Shown: positions 44,214 through 53,285, counted from the stretch's first letter. The stretch: DNA of 64,000 nucleotides from UBA2231 sp964415175 (GCA_964415175.1 CAYPYG010000009.1:18706-82705); one strand, 5' to 3'. Numbers and translations are program-made. The notes: generated from the sequence alone by a model not told the origin.

Positions 44214-46060
44214 AACTGCACCTGAAAGTGATGCTCTTCGCCCTGGCGCTGATAGGCGGCGCGCTGGCGGCCAGCATCTATTTTTCCCGCGCCGCGGTCT
44301 CCGAGGCGATAAGCGCGCAAATAGCCGAAGCGGGACAGATCGCGGCGACCGGGATGTTCCCCGCCCTGCGGAAGGCGCTGAACGCGCGCAGCGAGGCGGA
44401 AGGTCTCAAGGTCCTGCACGACTTCTCGCGCAGGACCGGCGCGCTCTACGCGGCCCTGGTCCTCGCCGACGGACGGGTCGTGGCCCATACCAACGTGGCG
44501 CTGACCGGCGCTTCGCTCTACGACCCGCTGCTCTCCAGGGCGGTCTGGAGCGGGGAGATCTCTTTCCTCCGCGCCTCCGCCGGCGGGGAGGGTTTCCGGG
44601 AAGAGACCGTCGAGACCGTGATCCCCGTCCCCTACGAACCCGCTCCCTCCGGAGAATCCCTCATCTTCGAGGGCATCCCGGAGAAGGACAAGTTCGCCGG
44701 CTTCCTGCGCGCCGCCCTTCCCCTGGCCCCGGCGAAGAAGGCCGAGGCCGACATCGGCTTCAAGCTGATGATCCTGGCGCTGGCCATCTCCGCCGCGGCG
44801 TTGGCCATCTCCGCTCTCTTCATCAGGCTGATACTGCGCCAGGTCGCGCTGCTGGGCGAAGGGATGATGAAAGTGCGCGCGGGCGACTACAACGTCTCCG
44901 TACCCGTGGTCTCGCGCGACGAACTGGGGGAAGCGGCCGAAAGTTTCAACAAGCTCAGCCGCGGCCTCGCGGAGACGACGGTCTCGAAAGAACACCTCGA
45001 TTCCCTGATAGAGAGCATGCCGGACCCGGTGATCATAGCCGGGCAGGACGGCGGGATCATCCGGGCGAACAGGGCGGCGGTCCTCTTCTCGGGCTATGAC
45101 TTCAGAGGACCGGAGCCCGTGGCCCTCCGCGCCATGCTGGAGCCCGAAGCGGCGGGAGCGCCCCATCCCTGCGATCTGCTGGAGAAAGGCGCGCACATAC
45201 GCGAACTGGACCTCTTGCTGGTGGCCAGCGACGGACGCCGCAGACCCGCCATGCTCTCGGCCGCGCCGGCCGGGGACCAGCTGGTCGTGGTGCTCAAGGA
45301 CACCGCCCAGCACAAGGAATCGGAAGCGCGGGTCGCAAGGTATCTCAAGGAAGTGGAACGCGTCAACAGCGAACTGGACTCCTTCGCCCATACCGTCTCT
45401 CACGACCTCAAGGAGCCGCTGCGCGGCATAGAGATGTTCTCCGGTATACTGATATCGGACTACGGCGGAAGTCTCGATCCCCAGGCCGCCGACTATCTGT
45501 CCAGGGTCGTCAAGGCGGCGGGGCGCATGCGGCGCCTGATAGACGACCTGCTCGGCTACGCCCGCGTCGCCCGGACGCGCAACCCCTACGAGAAGGCCTC
45601 TTCGGCCGGACTGGCCGCCGAGGCGGCGGCCGGACTGTCGGCGCTCGTCGTCGAAAAAGGGGCTTCGGTCGTCCTGGCCGACGACCTGCCCGAGATATTC
45701 TGCGACCCGGTGAAAATGCGGCAGGTATTCCACAACCTGCTCAGCAACGCGCTCAAATATAACGAAGCCCCGAAGCCCGAAGTCAGGGTCGAAGCCGAAC
45801 TTTTCGGGCAGTACTGGAAATTCTCGGTCACCGACAACGGGATAGGCGTGCCGCCCCAGTACTCGGAAGAGATCTTCAAGATGTTCAAACGGCTCCATTC
45901 GCGCCACGAGTACGGCGGCGGGACCGGGGCCGGGCTGGCGATAGCGCATAAGATCATAGAGGAACACGGAGGCCGGATCTGGGTGGACTCGGAGGAGGGC
46001 AAGGGCTCCTCGTTCAGGTTCATAATACCCGCCGCCCCGGGAAAGGACAGGGAGGCCTGA
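44210..46060 (+). CDS. membrane sensor histidine kinase (sensor domain, HAMP, PAS, HisKA, HATPase)
   Basis: A 616-residue kinase. Transmembrane helix 1 (about 7-26), extracytoplasmic domain (about 27-180), transmembrane helix 2 (about 183-204), HAMP (ends near 255 with SRDELGEAAESFNKL), PAS (about 265-375), HisKA with phosphorylated His398 in TVSHDLKEPLRG, then the ATPase N box LLSNALKYN, G1 DNGIGV, F box and G2 GTGAGLAIAH. Its ATG overlaps the binding-protein stop. The phytochrome-like HisKA and the following Rcp1-like response regulator form a two-component pair. The signal is probably the ligand of the binding protein. Confidence 0.9.
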   Translation: MKLHLKVMLFALALIGGALAASIYFSRAAVSEAISAQIAEAGQIAATGMFPALRKALNARSEAEGLKVLHDFSRRTGALYAALVLADGRVVAHTNVALTGASLYDPLLSRAVWSGEISFLRASAGGEGFREETVETVIPVPYEPAPSGESLIFEGIPEKDKFAGFLRAALPLAPAKKAEADIGFKLMILALAISAAALAISALFIRLILRQVALLGEGMMKVRAGDYNVSVPVVSRDELGEAAESFNKLSRGLAETTVSKEHLDSLIESMPDPVIIAGQDGGIIRANRAAVLFSGYDFRGPEPVALRAMLEPEAAGAPHPCDLLEKGAHIRELDLLLVASDGRRRPAMLSAAPAGDQLVVVLKDTAQHKESEARVARYLKEVERVNSELDSFAHTVSHDLKEPLRGIEMFSGILISDYGGSLDPQAADYLSRVVKAAGRMRRLIDDLLGYARVARTRNPYEKASSAGLAAEAAAGLSALVVEKGASVVLADDLPEIFCDPVKMRQVFHNLLSNALKYNEAPKPEVRVEAELFGQYWKFSVTDNGIGVPPQYSEEIFKMFKRLHSRHEYGGGTGAGLAIAHKIIEEHGGRIWVDSEEGKGSSFRFIIPAAPGKDREA

Positions 46061-46061
46061 A

Positions 46062-46499
46062 ATGACGCCGATAAAAGGTGAGAAGCCAAGCCTGCTGCTG
46101 GTGGAGGACAACGAGGACGACGTTCTGATAGCCCGCAGGGCCTTCGGGGAATTCCGCATATTTTCCGAAGTGAGCGTGGCCCGCGACGGCCAGGAGGCCC
46201 TGGACATGCTTTCCGGGGCCGGGGACCGCAGGCCCCTGAGACCGTCCCTGATACTTCTCGACATAACGCTGCCCCTGATGGACGGCATCGCCCTGCTCAA
46301 GCGTCTGAAGGCGGACCCTGAGCTCCGCGCTATCCCGGTCATAATGCTGACCACCTCCTCCCGGCAGGAGGACGTGCAGCGCAGTTACGCCGCCGGCGCC
46401 GCCTCCTATATCACCAAACCCCCGTCCCTGGAGGAATACGCCGCACTGGCCAGGAAGTTCGAGATGTACTGGATAACGGTATCCAGGCTCCCCGCCTGA
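46062..46499 (+). CDS. single-domain response regulator, Rcp1-like
   Basis: A 145-residue CheY-like receiver: acidic pocket VEDNEDD (Asp16, Asp19-20 region), phosphoacceptor Asp67 in LILLDITLP, Thr in MLTTSSR and Lys in YITKPP. The loop of extra residues around GAGDRRPLR and the long C-terminal helix resemble the Rcp1 subfamily that works with phytochrome-type kinases. There is no output domain, so the signal must go to a separate protein, perhaps the GAF protein that starts seven bases later. Confidence 0.9.
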   Translation: MTPIKGEKPSLLLVEDNEDDVLIARRAFGEFRIFSEVSVARDGQEALDMLSGAGDRRPLRPSLILLDITLPLMDGIALLKRLKADPELRAIPVIMLTTSSRQEDVQRSYAAGAASYITKPPSLEEYAALARKFEMYWITVSRLPA

Positions 46500-46506
46500 G
46501 GCGCGC

Positions 46507-47211
46507 ATGACACCGCTCAAAAGACCGCCCATCCCCGACATCGCGCTGCTCAAGTGGCGCAATATCGCCGATCTGCTGGCCGAAGTCGCCGGAGTCCCTT
46601 CCGCCTCGATAAACATGCTGGAAGGCGACCAGCTGCGCGTAATAGGCGTCAGCAAAGGCCCGGACAACCCAGTCGGCGAAGGCTCCCTCATAAAGACCGG
46701 CGAGGACTCGCGCAGCTACTGCAGCGCGGTCATACAGGCCAGGGAAAGGCTGGTCGTGCAGGACGCGCGCAGGAGCGCCTACTGGAAGAACGGCGAGATG
46801 GTGAAGGCCGGCTTCATCTCCTACGCCGGCGTGCCCGTTTTCCATCCCGACGGGGACATCTTCGGCAGCATCTGTCTCTTCGACCGCAAGACCAACGATT
46901 TCCAGGGGCCGGTACTGCGCCTCATGGAGGAGTTCGCCGACATCATAACGGGGCACCTTTCCCTGATAGCCAAGAACGCGCAGCTGGAGGAGACGCTCAA
47001 GGAAGTGCGCACGCTGCAGGGGCTGATCCCCATCTGCGCCAACTGCAAGAAGATACGCGACGACAAGGGCTTCTGGCAGAGGGTGGAAGTATACCTGGAG
47101 CAGCGCTCGGCCGCGCGCTTCACGCACGGCCTCTGCGACGCCTGCGCCGACAAACTTTACGGCAAGGAATCCTGGTACAAGGATGTCAAGAAGCCGGGAA
47201 AGGGGGAATAG
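46507..47211 (+). CDS. GAF-domain signalling protein with C-terminal double-CxxC motif
   Basis: A 234-residue protein. The GAF domain covers about residues 10-160 (VPSASINMLEGDQLRVIGV, GEDSRSYCSAVIQ, FISYAGVPVFHPDGDIFGSICLFD). A short coiled coil (LIAKNAQLEETLKEVRTLQG) leads to a zinc-like ending: PICANCKKIRDDKGFW and HGLCDACADKLYG, two CxxC pairs. This tail is seen at the end of many signalling proteins in anaerobes and probably binds a metal. There is no enzymatic domain, so it may act as an adaptor for the kinase and response regulator upstream. Confidence 0.83.
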   Translation: MTPLKRPPIPDIALLKWRNIADLLAEVAGVPSASINMLEGDQLRVIGVSKGPDNPVGEGSLIKTGEDSRSYCSAVIQARERLVVQDARRSAYWKNGEMVKAGFISYAGVPVFHPDGDIFGSICLFDRKTNDFQGPVLRLMEEFADIITGHLSLIAKNAQLEETLKEVRTLQGLIPICANCKKIRDDKGFWQRVEVYLEQRSAARFTHGLCDACADKLYGKESWYKDVKKPGKGE

Positions 47212-47241
47212 CCGGCCTTTCCGCGCGGCTCCGGGAGACAC

Positions 47242-48537
47242 ATGTCAGACAACGACGTTCCCGCCGAAGGGATATTGCGTTCCTTCAGGCACCGCGACTA
47301 CCGCCTCTTCTACTCCGGCCAGATCGTCTCGCTCACCGGGAACTGGATACAGACCACGGTGCAGGGCTGGCTGGTCTACAGCCTGACCCTGTCCTCCGCC
47401 GCGCTGGGAGCGGTCGGCTTCGCCGCCATGGTCCCGACGCTGCTGCTCGGCGCTTTCGCCGGGGTATACGCCGACCGCTGGGACCGGCGCCGGGCCCTGA
47501 TCGGCACGCAGGCGCTGGCCATGCTGCAGGCCTCGCTCCTGGCCGCGCTGACCTTGTCCGGCGTCGTGCAGGTCTGGCAGATAGCGCTGCTGGCCTGCTT
47601 CGCGGGCTGCGTCGGGGCTTTCGACATGCCGATACGCCAGTCCTTCGTGGTGGAACTGGTCGGCCGGCGCGACCTGTCGAACGCGCTGGCGCTCAACTCG
47701 ATGATGTTCAATATGGCCCGCATCGCGGGTCCCGCCGCGGCCGGCGTCCTGATAGGCCTGATGGGGCCCGGATGGTGTTTCGCGCTCAACGCCGCCACCT
47801 ACACTTTCGTGATCGCCGCGCTCTGGAGGATATCCGGCAAAAGGGAGGGAGCGCGGGACGCGGCGCCGCGCGAGCCGGTGATGAAATCGCTCAAGGCGGG
47901 CCTGCGCTACGCCTGGAGCCATCACCACATACGCAACCCGCTGATACTGCTGGCCTGCGTCAGCCTGGTCATCATGCCTTTCATGACGCTGATGCCGGTG
48001 GCCGCGGTCGAACTGCTGGAAGGGGGGGCGGGAACCCTGGGCCTGCTGTTATCCAGCGTCGGGGCCGGGGCCTTCGCCGGCGGACTGCACCTGGCCGGCC
48101 GCGCTTCGCCCAGGAGGATGGGCTCCCTGATAGGGTCCGCCTCGGTCCTCTACGGCGCCGCGGTGATCACCTTTTCCTTCTCCCGGGTGCAGGCGGCCTC
48201 GTGCCTGCTGCTGGTGGCGGCGGGAGCGGGGATGATGAGGCAGTCGGTCGGCTGCAATACGCTGATACAAAGCCTTGTGGCGGAAAATATGCGGGGGCGG
48301 GTGATGAGCCTCTACGTGCTGACCTTCGTCGGACTGGCGCCGCTGGGAAGCCTCTTCCTGGGCTGGCTGGCGGAACATATCGGCATAGCGGGGACGGTGC
48401 GGCTGACGGGGCTCTGGGTGCTCCTCTCCGCGGCCTGGTTCATCTCCAGGCTCTGGGAGATGAAGGAGAGCGTGAAACGTCTCTCGGCGGAGACGGAGGC
48501 GGCCGGCGGCGCCGCCTGGCTTAAGGAACTCATCTGA
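47242..48537 (+). CDS. MFS transporter (EntS/MFS_3-like exporter)
   Basis: A 431-residue 12-helix major facilitator protein. The family-typical start FRHRDYRLFYSGQIVSLTGNWIQTTVQGWLVYSLT, then the MFS signature ADRWDRRRALIGTQ, a second repeat from KAGLRYAWSHHHIRNPLILL, and MRGRVMSLYVLTFVGLAPLGSLFLGWLAEHIG near the C-terminus. It resembles the EntS siderophore exporter subfamily. Together with the upstream TonB receptor this raises the possibility of a siderophore cycle, but no siderophore synthesis gene is visible. Shine-Dalgarno GGGAG precedes the ATG. Confidence 0.9.
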   Translation: MSDNDVPAEGILRSFRHRDYRLFYSGQIVSLTGNWIQTTVQGWLVYSLTLSSAALGAVGFAAMVPTLLLGAFAGVYADRWDRRRALIGTQALAMLQASLLAALTLSGVVQVWQIALLACFAGCVGAFDMPIRQSFVVELVGRRDLSNALALNSMMFNMARIAGPAAAGVLIGLMGPGWCFALNAATYTFVIAALWRISGKREGARDAAPREPVMKSLKAGLRYAWSHHHIRNPLILLACVSLVIMPFMTLMPVAAVELLEGGAGTLGLLLSSVGAGAFAGGLHLAGRASPRRMGSLIGSASVLYGAAVITFSFSRVQAASCLLLVAAGAGMMRQSVGCNTLIQSLVAENMRGRVMSLYVLTFVGLAPLGSLFLGWLAEHIGIAGTVRLTGLWVLLSAAWFISRLWEMKESVKRLSAETEAAGGAAWLKELI

Positions 48538-48543
48538 CCGGCC

Positions 48544-49059
48544 TCAGGGCTTCTTGAAAAGCGGCAGGTATTCCCCGTATCCTTCTTTCTCGAGGTCTTC
48601 GAGCGGCACGAAGCGCAGCGCCGCCGAATTTATGCAGTAGCGCAGCCCTCCGGGGCCGGGGCCGTCGGGGAAGACATGCCCCAGGTGGGAGTCGCTGGTG
48701 GGCGAACGCACCTCGGTGCGGACCATGCCCAAGCTCTCGTCCGGCCTCTCCTCGACGGCGCCGTTTTTGAGCGGCCTGGTGAAGCTCGGCCAGCCGGAAC
48801 CGGAATCGAACTTGTCCGTGGAAGCGAAGAGAGGCTCCCCGCTGATGGGGTCCACGTAAAGCCCCGGCTTTTTATTGTCCCAATATTCGTTGGCGAACGG
48901 CGTCTCCGTGCCGCACTGCTTCATCACCCTGTATTGTTCCGGCGTCAATCCGGCCGCGGAGTTCTTTCCAGGTTCCTCTTCCGCCATATCGCTCCTCCCC
49001 GCGCCGCCCGAACAGCCGAGCAGGGCGGCGGTCATCGTCAGTAATAAAGCCCGTTTCAT
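48544..49059 (-). CDS. msrB: lipoprotein methionine-R-sulfoxide reductase MsrB
   Basis: A 171-residue MsrB with lipoprotein signal (lipobox LLGC, Cys16), so it repairs oxidised methionine in the envelope. Family residues: QYRVMKQCGTETPFANEYWD, the GSGWPSF segment, SHLGHVFPDGP and catalytic Cys in RYCINSAALRF. The zinc-binding CxxC of most bacterial MsrB proteins is missing (YVDPISGEPLF in its place), marking the metal-free subgroup. The start at 49059 is chosen because AGGAGA lies six bases upstream of this ATG; the ATG at 49065 would overlap the Shine-Dalgarno. Confidence 0.92.
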   Translation of the reverse strand: MKRALLLTMTAALLGCSGGAGRSDMAEEEPGKNSAAGLTPEQYRVMKQCGTETPFANEYWDNKKPGLYVDPISGEPLFASTDKFDSGSGWPSFTRPLKNGAVEERPDESLGMVRTEVRSPTSDSHLGHVFPDGPGPGGLRYCINSAALRFVPLEDLEKEGYGEYLPLFKKP

Positions 49060-49072
49060 GTCCATCTCCTGT

Positions 49073-49654
49073 TCAAAAGCCGATAAACCCCAGGTGCGAG
49101 AGGAGTATCTTGAGTCCGATCAGCACCAGGATGACGCCGCCGGCGGCCTCCATCCTGTGCTCGAAGAAATGTCCGCCTGCGGAACCGAGCCTGACCCCGG
49201 CCACGGACATCAGGAAGGTCACGGCCCCTATTATCAGGACGGGCGCGGCTATCGACACCTTGAGGAAAGAGAAAGTCAGACCGACGGCGAGAGCGTCGAT
49301 GCTCGTCGCCACCGCCAGCACGGTCAGTGTCCAGGTATGGAAAGGGCAGGATCTTTCTCCGCCGCACTCCTCTTCTTCCTTTATCCTGAGCGACTCGTAT
49401 ATCATTTTACCGCCCACCGCGGTCAGCAGGCCGAAAGCCAGCCAGTGGTCGAAGGCTTCGATATAGACCTTCATGCCCCGGCCCGCCAGCCAGCCCAGCA
49501 CCGGCATCAGGGCCTGGAAACCGCCGAAGAACGCGCCCATCTTGAGCGCGTGGGGGACGTTAAGCCGCGTCATCGTGGTCCCGCTGGCCACGGAGACCGC
49601 GAAAGCGTCCATCGAAAGCGCCAGGGCTATGAGCAGTATCTCCGTCAAAGGCAT
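49073..49654 (-). CDS. mntP: manganese efflux pump MntP
   Basis: A 193-residue membrane protein with six helices. The first repeat has ALALSMDAFAVSVASGT, the second VLAVATSIDALAVGLTFSFL, with the conserved Asp residues in each, and the end is GGVILVLIGLKILLSHLGF. MntP exports Mn2+. A Cys-rich loop EECGGERSCPFHTW is unusual. TATAAT ends six bases before the ATG (leaderless pattern). No visible yybP-ykoY riboswitch precedes it, since there is no leader. Confidence 0.9.
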   Translation of the reverse strand: MPLTEILLIALALSMDAFAVSVASGTTMTRLNVPHALKMGAFFGGFQALMPVLGWLAGRGMKVYIEAFDHWLAFGLLTAVGGKMIYESLRIKEEEECGGERSCPFHTWTLTVLAVATSIDALAVGLTFSFLKVSIAAPVLIIGAVTFLMSVAGVRLGSAGGHFFEHRMEAAGGVILVLIGLKILLSHLGFIGF

Positions 49655-49660
49655 CACAAG

Positions 49661-49666
49661 ATTATA
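49661..49666 (-). promoter_or_regulatory. -10 element of a probable leaderless promoter (mntP)
   Basis: TATAAT on the minus strand, six bases before the ATG at 49654. Confidence 0.6.
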
Positions 49667-49735
49667 GTAAACGGAGGACTTTAGTCCCAGACCGGGATAG
49701 GCCCCGCGGCCCTTACGCGGCGCCGCGGTCTTTAT

Positions 49736-49759
49736 TAAAATATTTACCGTATGGTAAAT
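49736..49759 (+). promoter_or_regulatory. promoter -10 with operator palindrome ATTTACC-N4-GGTAAAT
   Basis: TAAAAT (49736-49741) overlaps a perfect 7-bp-arm palindrome (49742-49759) that covers the predicted transcript start, the place for a repressor. Confidence 0.5.
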
Positions 49760-49777
49760 TCCGTAGGGGGTATGATA

Positions 49778-50905
49778 GTGAATAGAATGATAGCCGCTCT
49801 CGTTTCCTTTATACTGGTTCCCGGCGCGTGGGCTTTCGAACTTCCCTCGATGAGTTCCGCCGACATGAACGCGGCCGAAATACCGGCCGCGCCCGAGGCC
49901 TCCGCCGTGTCCGCGGCCAAAGCCGCCGGCCAGCATCTCTGGATGAGCGTCCGCCACAACGAATACGTCAAGGAGGCCCAGGCCAACGATTACTCGGCCC
50001 GCATCGAATCCCGCGTCCGCAGGGACTTCGACGGCAGTTTCAGCGTCAATAACCGCGTGGAAAACGACTATGGCTGGGCTTCCATCCGCAAATGGCAGGA
50101 GAACTACACCTATTCCGGTTCCGGCTCCTATGTCACGATGAACTGCTATTCGACCAGTTGCAATATAAACGGCAATGTGCGGGCCGACGGCAAGACCGTA
50201 TACCTGAGCGCCTTCGTCAACCGCCGTTTCGACGACTATTCCTGGAGCGTGAGCGGCTCGGGCCTGAACCTCTACACCGACAAACATTCCATTAACGGCA
50301 ATTACGATCCCGACCGCGCGCCCAAGCAGGCCGTCGCGGCCGTGGTCTCGCTGCTGCTCGCCAGAGGCATCGACGCGTCCGCCGGGCCCGCGGACACCAA
50401 GGCTGTTCAGAACGGCCAGCGCATCTGGATGTCCATCCGCTCCGGCGGCCCCTGGAACGAGGTGGAGGCCGTCGACCCCTGGGCGCGCATCGAAGTGGGC
50501 CTGCGCAAGGTCTTCGACCGCGAGTACGACGCCGAACTGGAGACCGACGGCGACAGGCAATGGGGCCGCGTCAGCGGCTTCTTCACCCGCCGCTACGAGC
50601 TCCGCGCCGGCCGCACCGATCTGCGCATGGAGGAGTGGGCCGGGAATTTCCGCATAACCGGCCGGGTGGCCGTCGAAAGACCGGATACGGACGAAGTCGC
50701 CGTCAGCCTGGAGATGCGCGAGCGCTTCCCGGACGACGGCTCCTTCTATATCCGCGAGAACGGCATACGCCTCGACATCGACCGCAACGGCCTCAGCGGC
50801 GAGGTGGACCTCAAGGTCTATCCCAAGCAGGTGGTGGCGTCGATAGCCGCGCTGGTGATGACCTACCAGCAGATCAACGAGCCTCAGCCGCAGCAGCCGC
50901 GCTGA
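49778..50905 (+). CDS. secreted two-repeat protein of unknown function
   Basis: A 375-residue exported protein (signal IAALVSFILVPGAWA). GTG 49778 is chosen as start because GGGGG lies seven bases upstream; ATGs at 49772 and 49787 are alternatives. It contains an internal duplication: GQHLWMSVRHNEYVKEAQANDYSARI aligns with GQRIWMSIRSGGPWNEVEAVDPWARI (about residues 48-150 and 208-310), and the two halves end similarly with PKQAVAAVVSLL and PKQVVASIAALV. No known domain was recognised. A repressor-type palindrome lies at its promoter and a strong terminator follows, so it is a single-gene unit. Confidence 0.72.
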   Translation: MNRMIAALVSFILVPGAWAFELPSMSSADMNAAEIPAAPEASAVSAAKAAGQHLWMSVRHNEYVKEAQANDYSARIESRVRRDFDGSFSVNNRVENDYGWASIRKWQENYTYSGSGSYVTMNCYSTSCNINGNVRADGKTVYLSAFVNRRFDDYSWSVSGSGLNLYTDKHSINGNYDPDRAPKQAVAAVVSLLLARGIDASAGPADTKAVQNGQRIWMSIRSGGPWNEVEAVDPWARIEVGLRKVFDREYDAELETDGDRQWGRVSGFFTRRYELRAGRTDLRMEEWAGNFRITGRVAVERPDTDEVAVSLEMRERFPDDGSFYIRENGIRLDIDRNGLSGEVDLKVYPKQVVASIAALVMTYQQINEPQPQQPR

Positions 50906-50926
50906 CCGCGGCGGCGGTCCGCGAAG

Positions 50927-50959
50927 ACCCTCCCCCGGAGAAGGGGAGGGCCTTTTTTT
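50927..50959 (+). terminator. terminator of the two-repeat protein gene
   Basis: CCCTCCCC-CGGAGAA-GGGGAGGG followed by CCTTTTTTTA. Confidence 0.88.
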
Positions 50960-50989
50960 ATCGTTTAATTATTTATATATTCATTACAT

Positions 50990-51502
50990 ATGAACCCCCT
51001 AAGCCTCATACGCCAGTTCATCAAAGGCCTGACGGCCGAGACCACTCCGGGCCAGATCGGCGCGGGCATAGCCCTCGGTTTCCTGATAGGCCTCATGCCC
51101 AAGGCCACGCTGACCGCGCAGCTGCTGATAGTCGTCATGATGGCCTCGAAAGTGAACCTCCCGATGGCCGTCTTCGCGGTGGCCATAGTCAGCCTGCTCA
51201 ACCCTTTCATCGACAAGGTGACGGATCCCGTCGGCTACGCCCTGCTGACGGCCGAAGCCCTGCGCCCGCTCTGGACGAAGCTCTACAATACGCCCGTCTT
51301 CCCCTGGACCGGGTTCAACAACACCGTGGTCCCGGGCGGGCTCGTTTTCGGCGCGGTCATGCTGGCCCCGGTATATCTCGGCGGAAAGAAGTTCGGCGCC
51401 TATTACAATGACAAGCTGCGCGCGCGGGTCATGAACTCGAAATTCGTCAAAGGCCTCAAGGCTTCCTGGCTCTTCGACTGGTATTTCAGGGAGGGGGTGT
51501 AA
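50990..51502 (+). CDS. TIGR03546-family (DUF2062-like) membrane protein
   Basis: A 170-residue protein with three or four helices: IGAGIALGFLIGLMPKATL, LIVVMMASKVNLPMAVFAVAIVSLLNPF and GGLVFGAVMLAPVYLGG. This is the DUF2062/TIGR03546 pattern. It lies two bases before the TIGR03545-type gene, the pairing from which both families were defined. Function unknown; an envelope role is likely. Confidence 0.85.
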   Translation: MNPLSLIRQFIKGLTAETTPGQIGAGIALGFLIGLMPKATLTAQLLIVVMMASKVNLPMAVFAVAIVSLLNPFIDKVTDPVGYALLTAEALRPLWTKLYNTPVFPWTGFNNTVVPGGLVFGAVMLAPVYLGGKKFGAYYNDKLRARVMNSKFVKGLKASWLFDWYFREGV

Positions 51503-51503
51503 T

Positions 51504-53264
51504 ATGCGCTGGTCCTATGTCGCGCCCCGCCTGACCCTCCTGGTCCTGCTCTGGGCCTTCTTCTTCTTCGCTTTCGACCCCCTCCTGAAATGGGGGATGA
51601 TCAAGGGCATCGAGAAGGCCGCCAAGGCCAAGGCCGAGATCGCGGAGCTTGAGACCGGCTTCTTCCCTCCCCGCCTGAAGATGGCGGGACTGGCCGTCGG
51701 AGACTCCTCCGCCGAGTTCACCAATGTCGTGGAATTCGCCGAACTCTCCTTCGCCGCCGAGGGCAAGCCGCTGCTGGAGAAGAAGCTGGTGGTCGAAGAG
51801 GGGACCCTCAAAGGCCTCCGCTTCGGCACGCCGCGCAAAACCTCCGCGAAACTCCCCTTCGTTAAAGAAGAGGAAGAGGAGTCCAGGCTGGCGGCCGCGA
51901 TGAGCGCCGAGGCGAAGAACTTCGCCCTCGACCGGGTGGGCGACGTCAAGACGGACCTCTCCGCGGACTACAAGGTGGAGCCCGGGGACCTGGAATCCGT
52001 TAAGCTGGCCAAAGAGCTGGAGGAGTCCTATACGGCGAATTACGCCGGCCTGGCGGAGAAGTTCGACGACGGGAAGTACAAGGCCGACATGGACGCGCTC
52101 AAAGCCCGCTATGAAAAGGCGAAGGGCGAGAAGAACTTCATAAAGCAGGCCAAGGAATACGCCGACATCGCCAAGGACGCCAAAAAAGTGATGGACGCCT
52201 TCAAGAAGGACAAGGCCGCCGCCGAAGCCGCCCTGGCGGAAGCCAAAGGCGCTTTCAAGAAACTGGAGGAGGCGCGCCGGCGGGACCAGGCCGCGGTCAT
52301 GGCCAAAATGAAGCTTCCCTCACTCGATACCCGCTCCATAGGCAGGATGCTGGCCGGCCCGATGATAGCGGAGAAGACCGAACAGCTCATGAAGTGGATG
52401 GCGATCGCGAAAAAATACATGCCGGCCGGGACCAAGGGCGTGCTGAAGAACGAGGCGCCCCGGGGCCGGGAAGTCCACTTCCCCAAAGAGAAGACCTACC
52501 CGACCGTCCTTATAAAGAAGCTGCAACTGACGGGGGAACTGGGACTCGACCAGCCGCTGGACTACTCCGGCACCATAGAGGGCCTGACCACCCAGCCGCA
52601 GGTTTACGGCCGGCCGACCATAGCCGCTATAAAAGGTGCCAAGGGCCCGCGCCGGCTGGATTTCCGCGGTTCCCTGGACGCCACGGGCGACCTTATCCGC
52701 ACCGACTCCAGGCTGTCCTATTCCGGCATGGCCATAGGCGCCATGAGCCTCGGCTCGCCGTCCTCTCTTTCCGTGGCTATAAACGGCGCGACCGGCGCGC
52801 TGGAGGCCTCGGCCGCCACGGAGGGGGACAAGGTCTCGGGCAAGGCCGCCTTCCGCCTGACCGGCGCCTCGTTCAAGCCCTCGGCGGAGAACATAAAGGC
52901 CGCCCAGCTGCGCTCGGCGGTAGAGTCCTCCTTCGCCGGACTGACCTCCGCGCTGATAGAGGCCGACATCTCCGGCACCGTAACGAAGCCCGAGCTGTCC
53001 GTCAGGACGGACCTGGCCGACAACCTCTCCAAAGCCTTCTCCTCCGCCATGGGGGCGGAGCTTAAGAAAGCGCAGGACGCGGCGAAGGCGAAGGTGGACG
53101 AGGCCCTCAAGCCCTACAAGGACCGCCTGGACTCCATGGCCTCGGAAAAGCAGGCCGAGCTCTCCAATAAACTCAAGGCCTCCGGCGACAGGCTGTCCGC
53201 GGAGGGGGAGAGCCTCCTCAAGGGTTCCTCCGGCAGATCGCCCCTGGACAAATTGAAGTTCTAA
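51504..53264 (+). CDS. TIGR03545-family inner-membrane-anchored envelope protein
   Basis: A 586-residue protein with one N-terminal membrane anchor (LTLLVLLWAFFFFAFDPLL), then an AsmA-like segment (IAELETGFFPPRLKMAGLAVGD), an extended Lys/Ala/Glu coiled coil (about residues 145-265), a second beta-rich region (TVLIKKLQLTGELGLDQPLDYSGTIEGLT is part) and a C-terminal Lys/Ala-rich helix. It is partner of the preceding TIGR03546 gene. The architecture resembles AsmA/TamB-type proteins bridging the two membranes, but the function of this pair is unknown. Confidence 0.85.
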   Translation: MRWSYVAPRLTLLVLLWAFFFFAFDPLLKWGMIKGIEKAAKAKAEIAELETGFFPPRLKMAGLAVGDSSAEFTNVVEFAELSFAAEGKPLLEKKLVVEEGTLKGLRFGTPRKTSAKLPFVKEEEEESRLAAAMSAEAKNFALDRVGDVKTDLSADYKVEPGDLESVKLAKELEESYTANYAGLAEKFDDGKYKADMDALKARYEKAKGEKNFIKQAKEYADIAKDAKKVMDAFKKDKAAAEAALAEAKGAFKKLEEARRRDQAAVMAKMKLPSLDTRSIGRMLAGPMIAEKTEQLMKWMAIAKKYMPAGTKGVLKNEAPRGREVHFPKEKTYPTVLIKKLQLTGELGLDQPLDYSGTIEGLTTQPQVYGRPTIAAIKGAKGPRRLDFRGSLDATGDLIRTDSRLSYSGMAIGAMSLGSPSSLSVAINGATGALEASAATEGDKVSGKAAFRLTGASFKPSAENIKAAQLRSAVESSFAGLTSALIEADISGTVTKPELSVRTDLADNLSKAFSSAMGAELKKAQDAAKAKVDEALKPYKDRLDSMASEKQAELSNKLKASGDRLSAEGESLLKGSSGRSPLDKLKF

Positions 53265-53285
53265 TTACGCCGTTACAGGGTCTCA

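Noticed and set aside
48544..49059. Selenocysteine or frameshift to explain the missing CxxC in MsrB
   Set aside because: The family contains zinc-free members with the same replacement, and the rest of the sequence is intact without any in-frame TGA.
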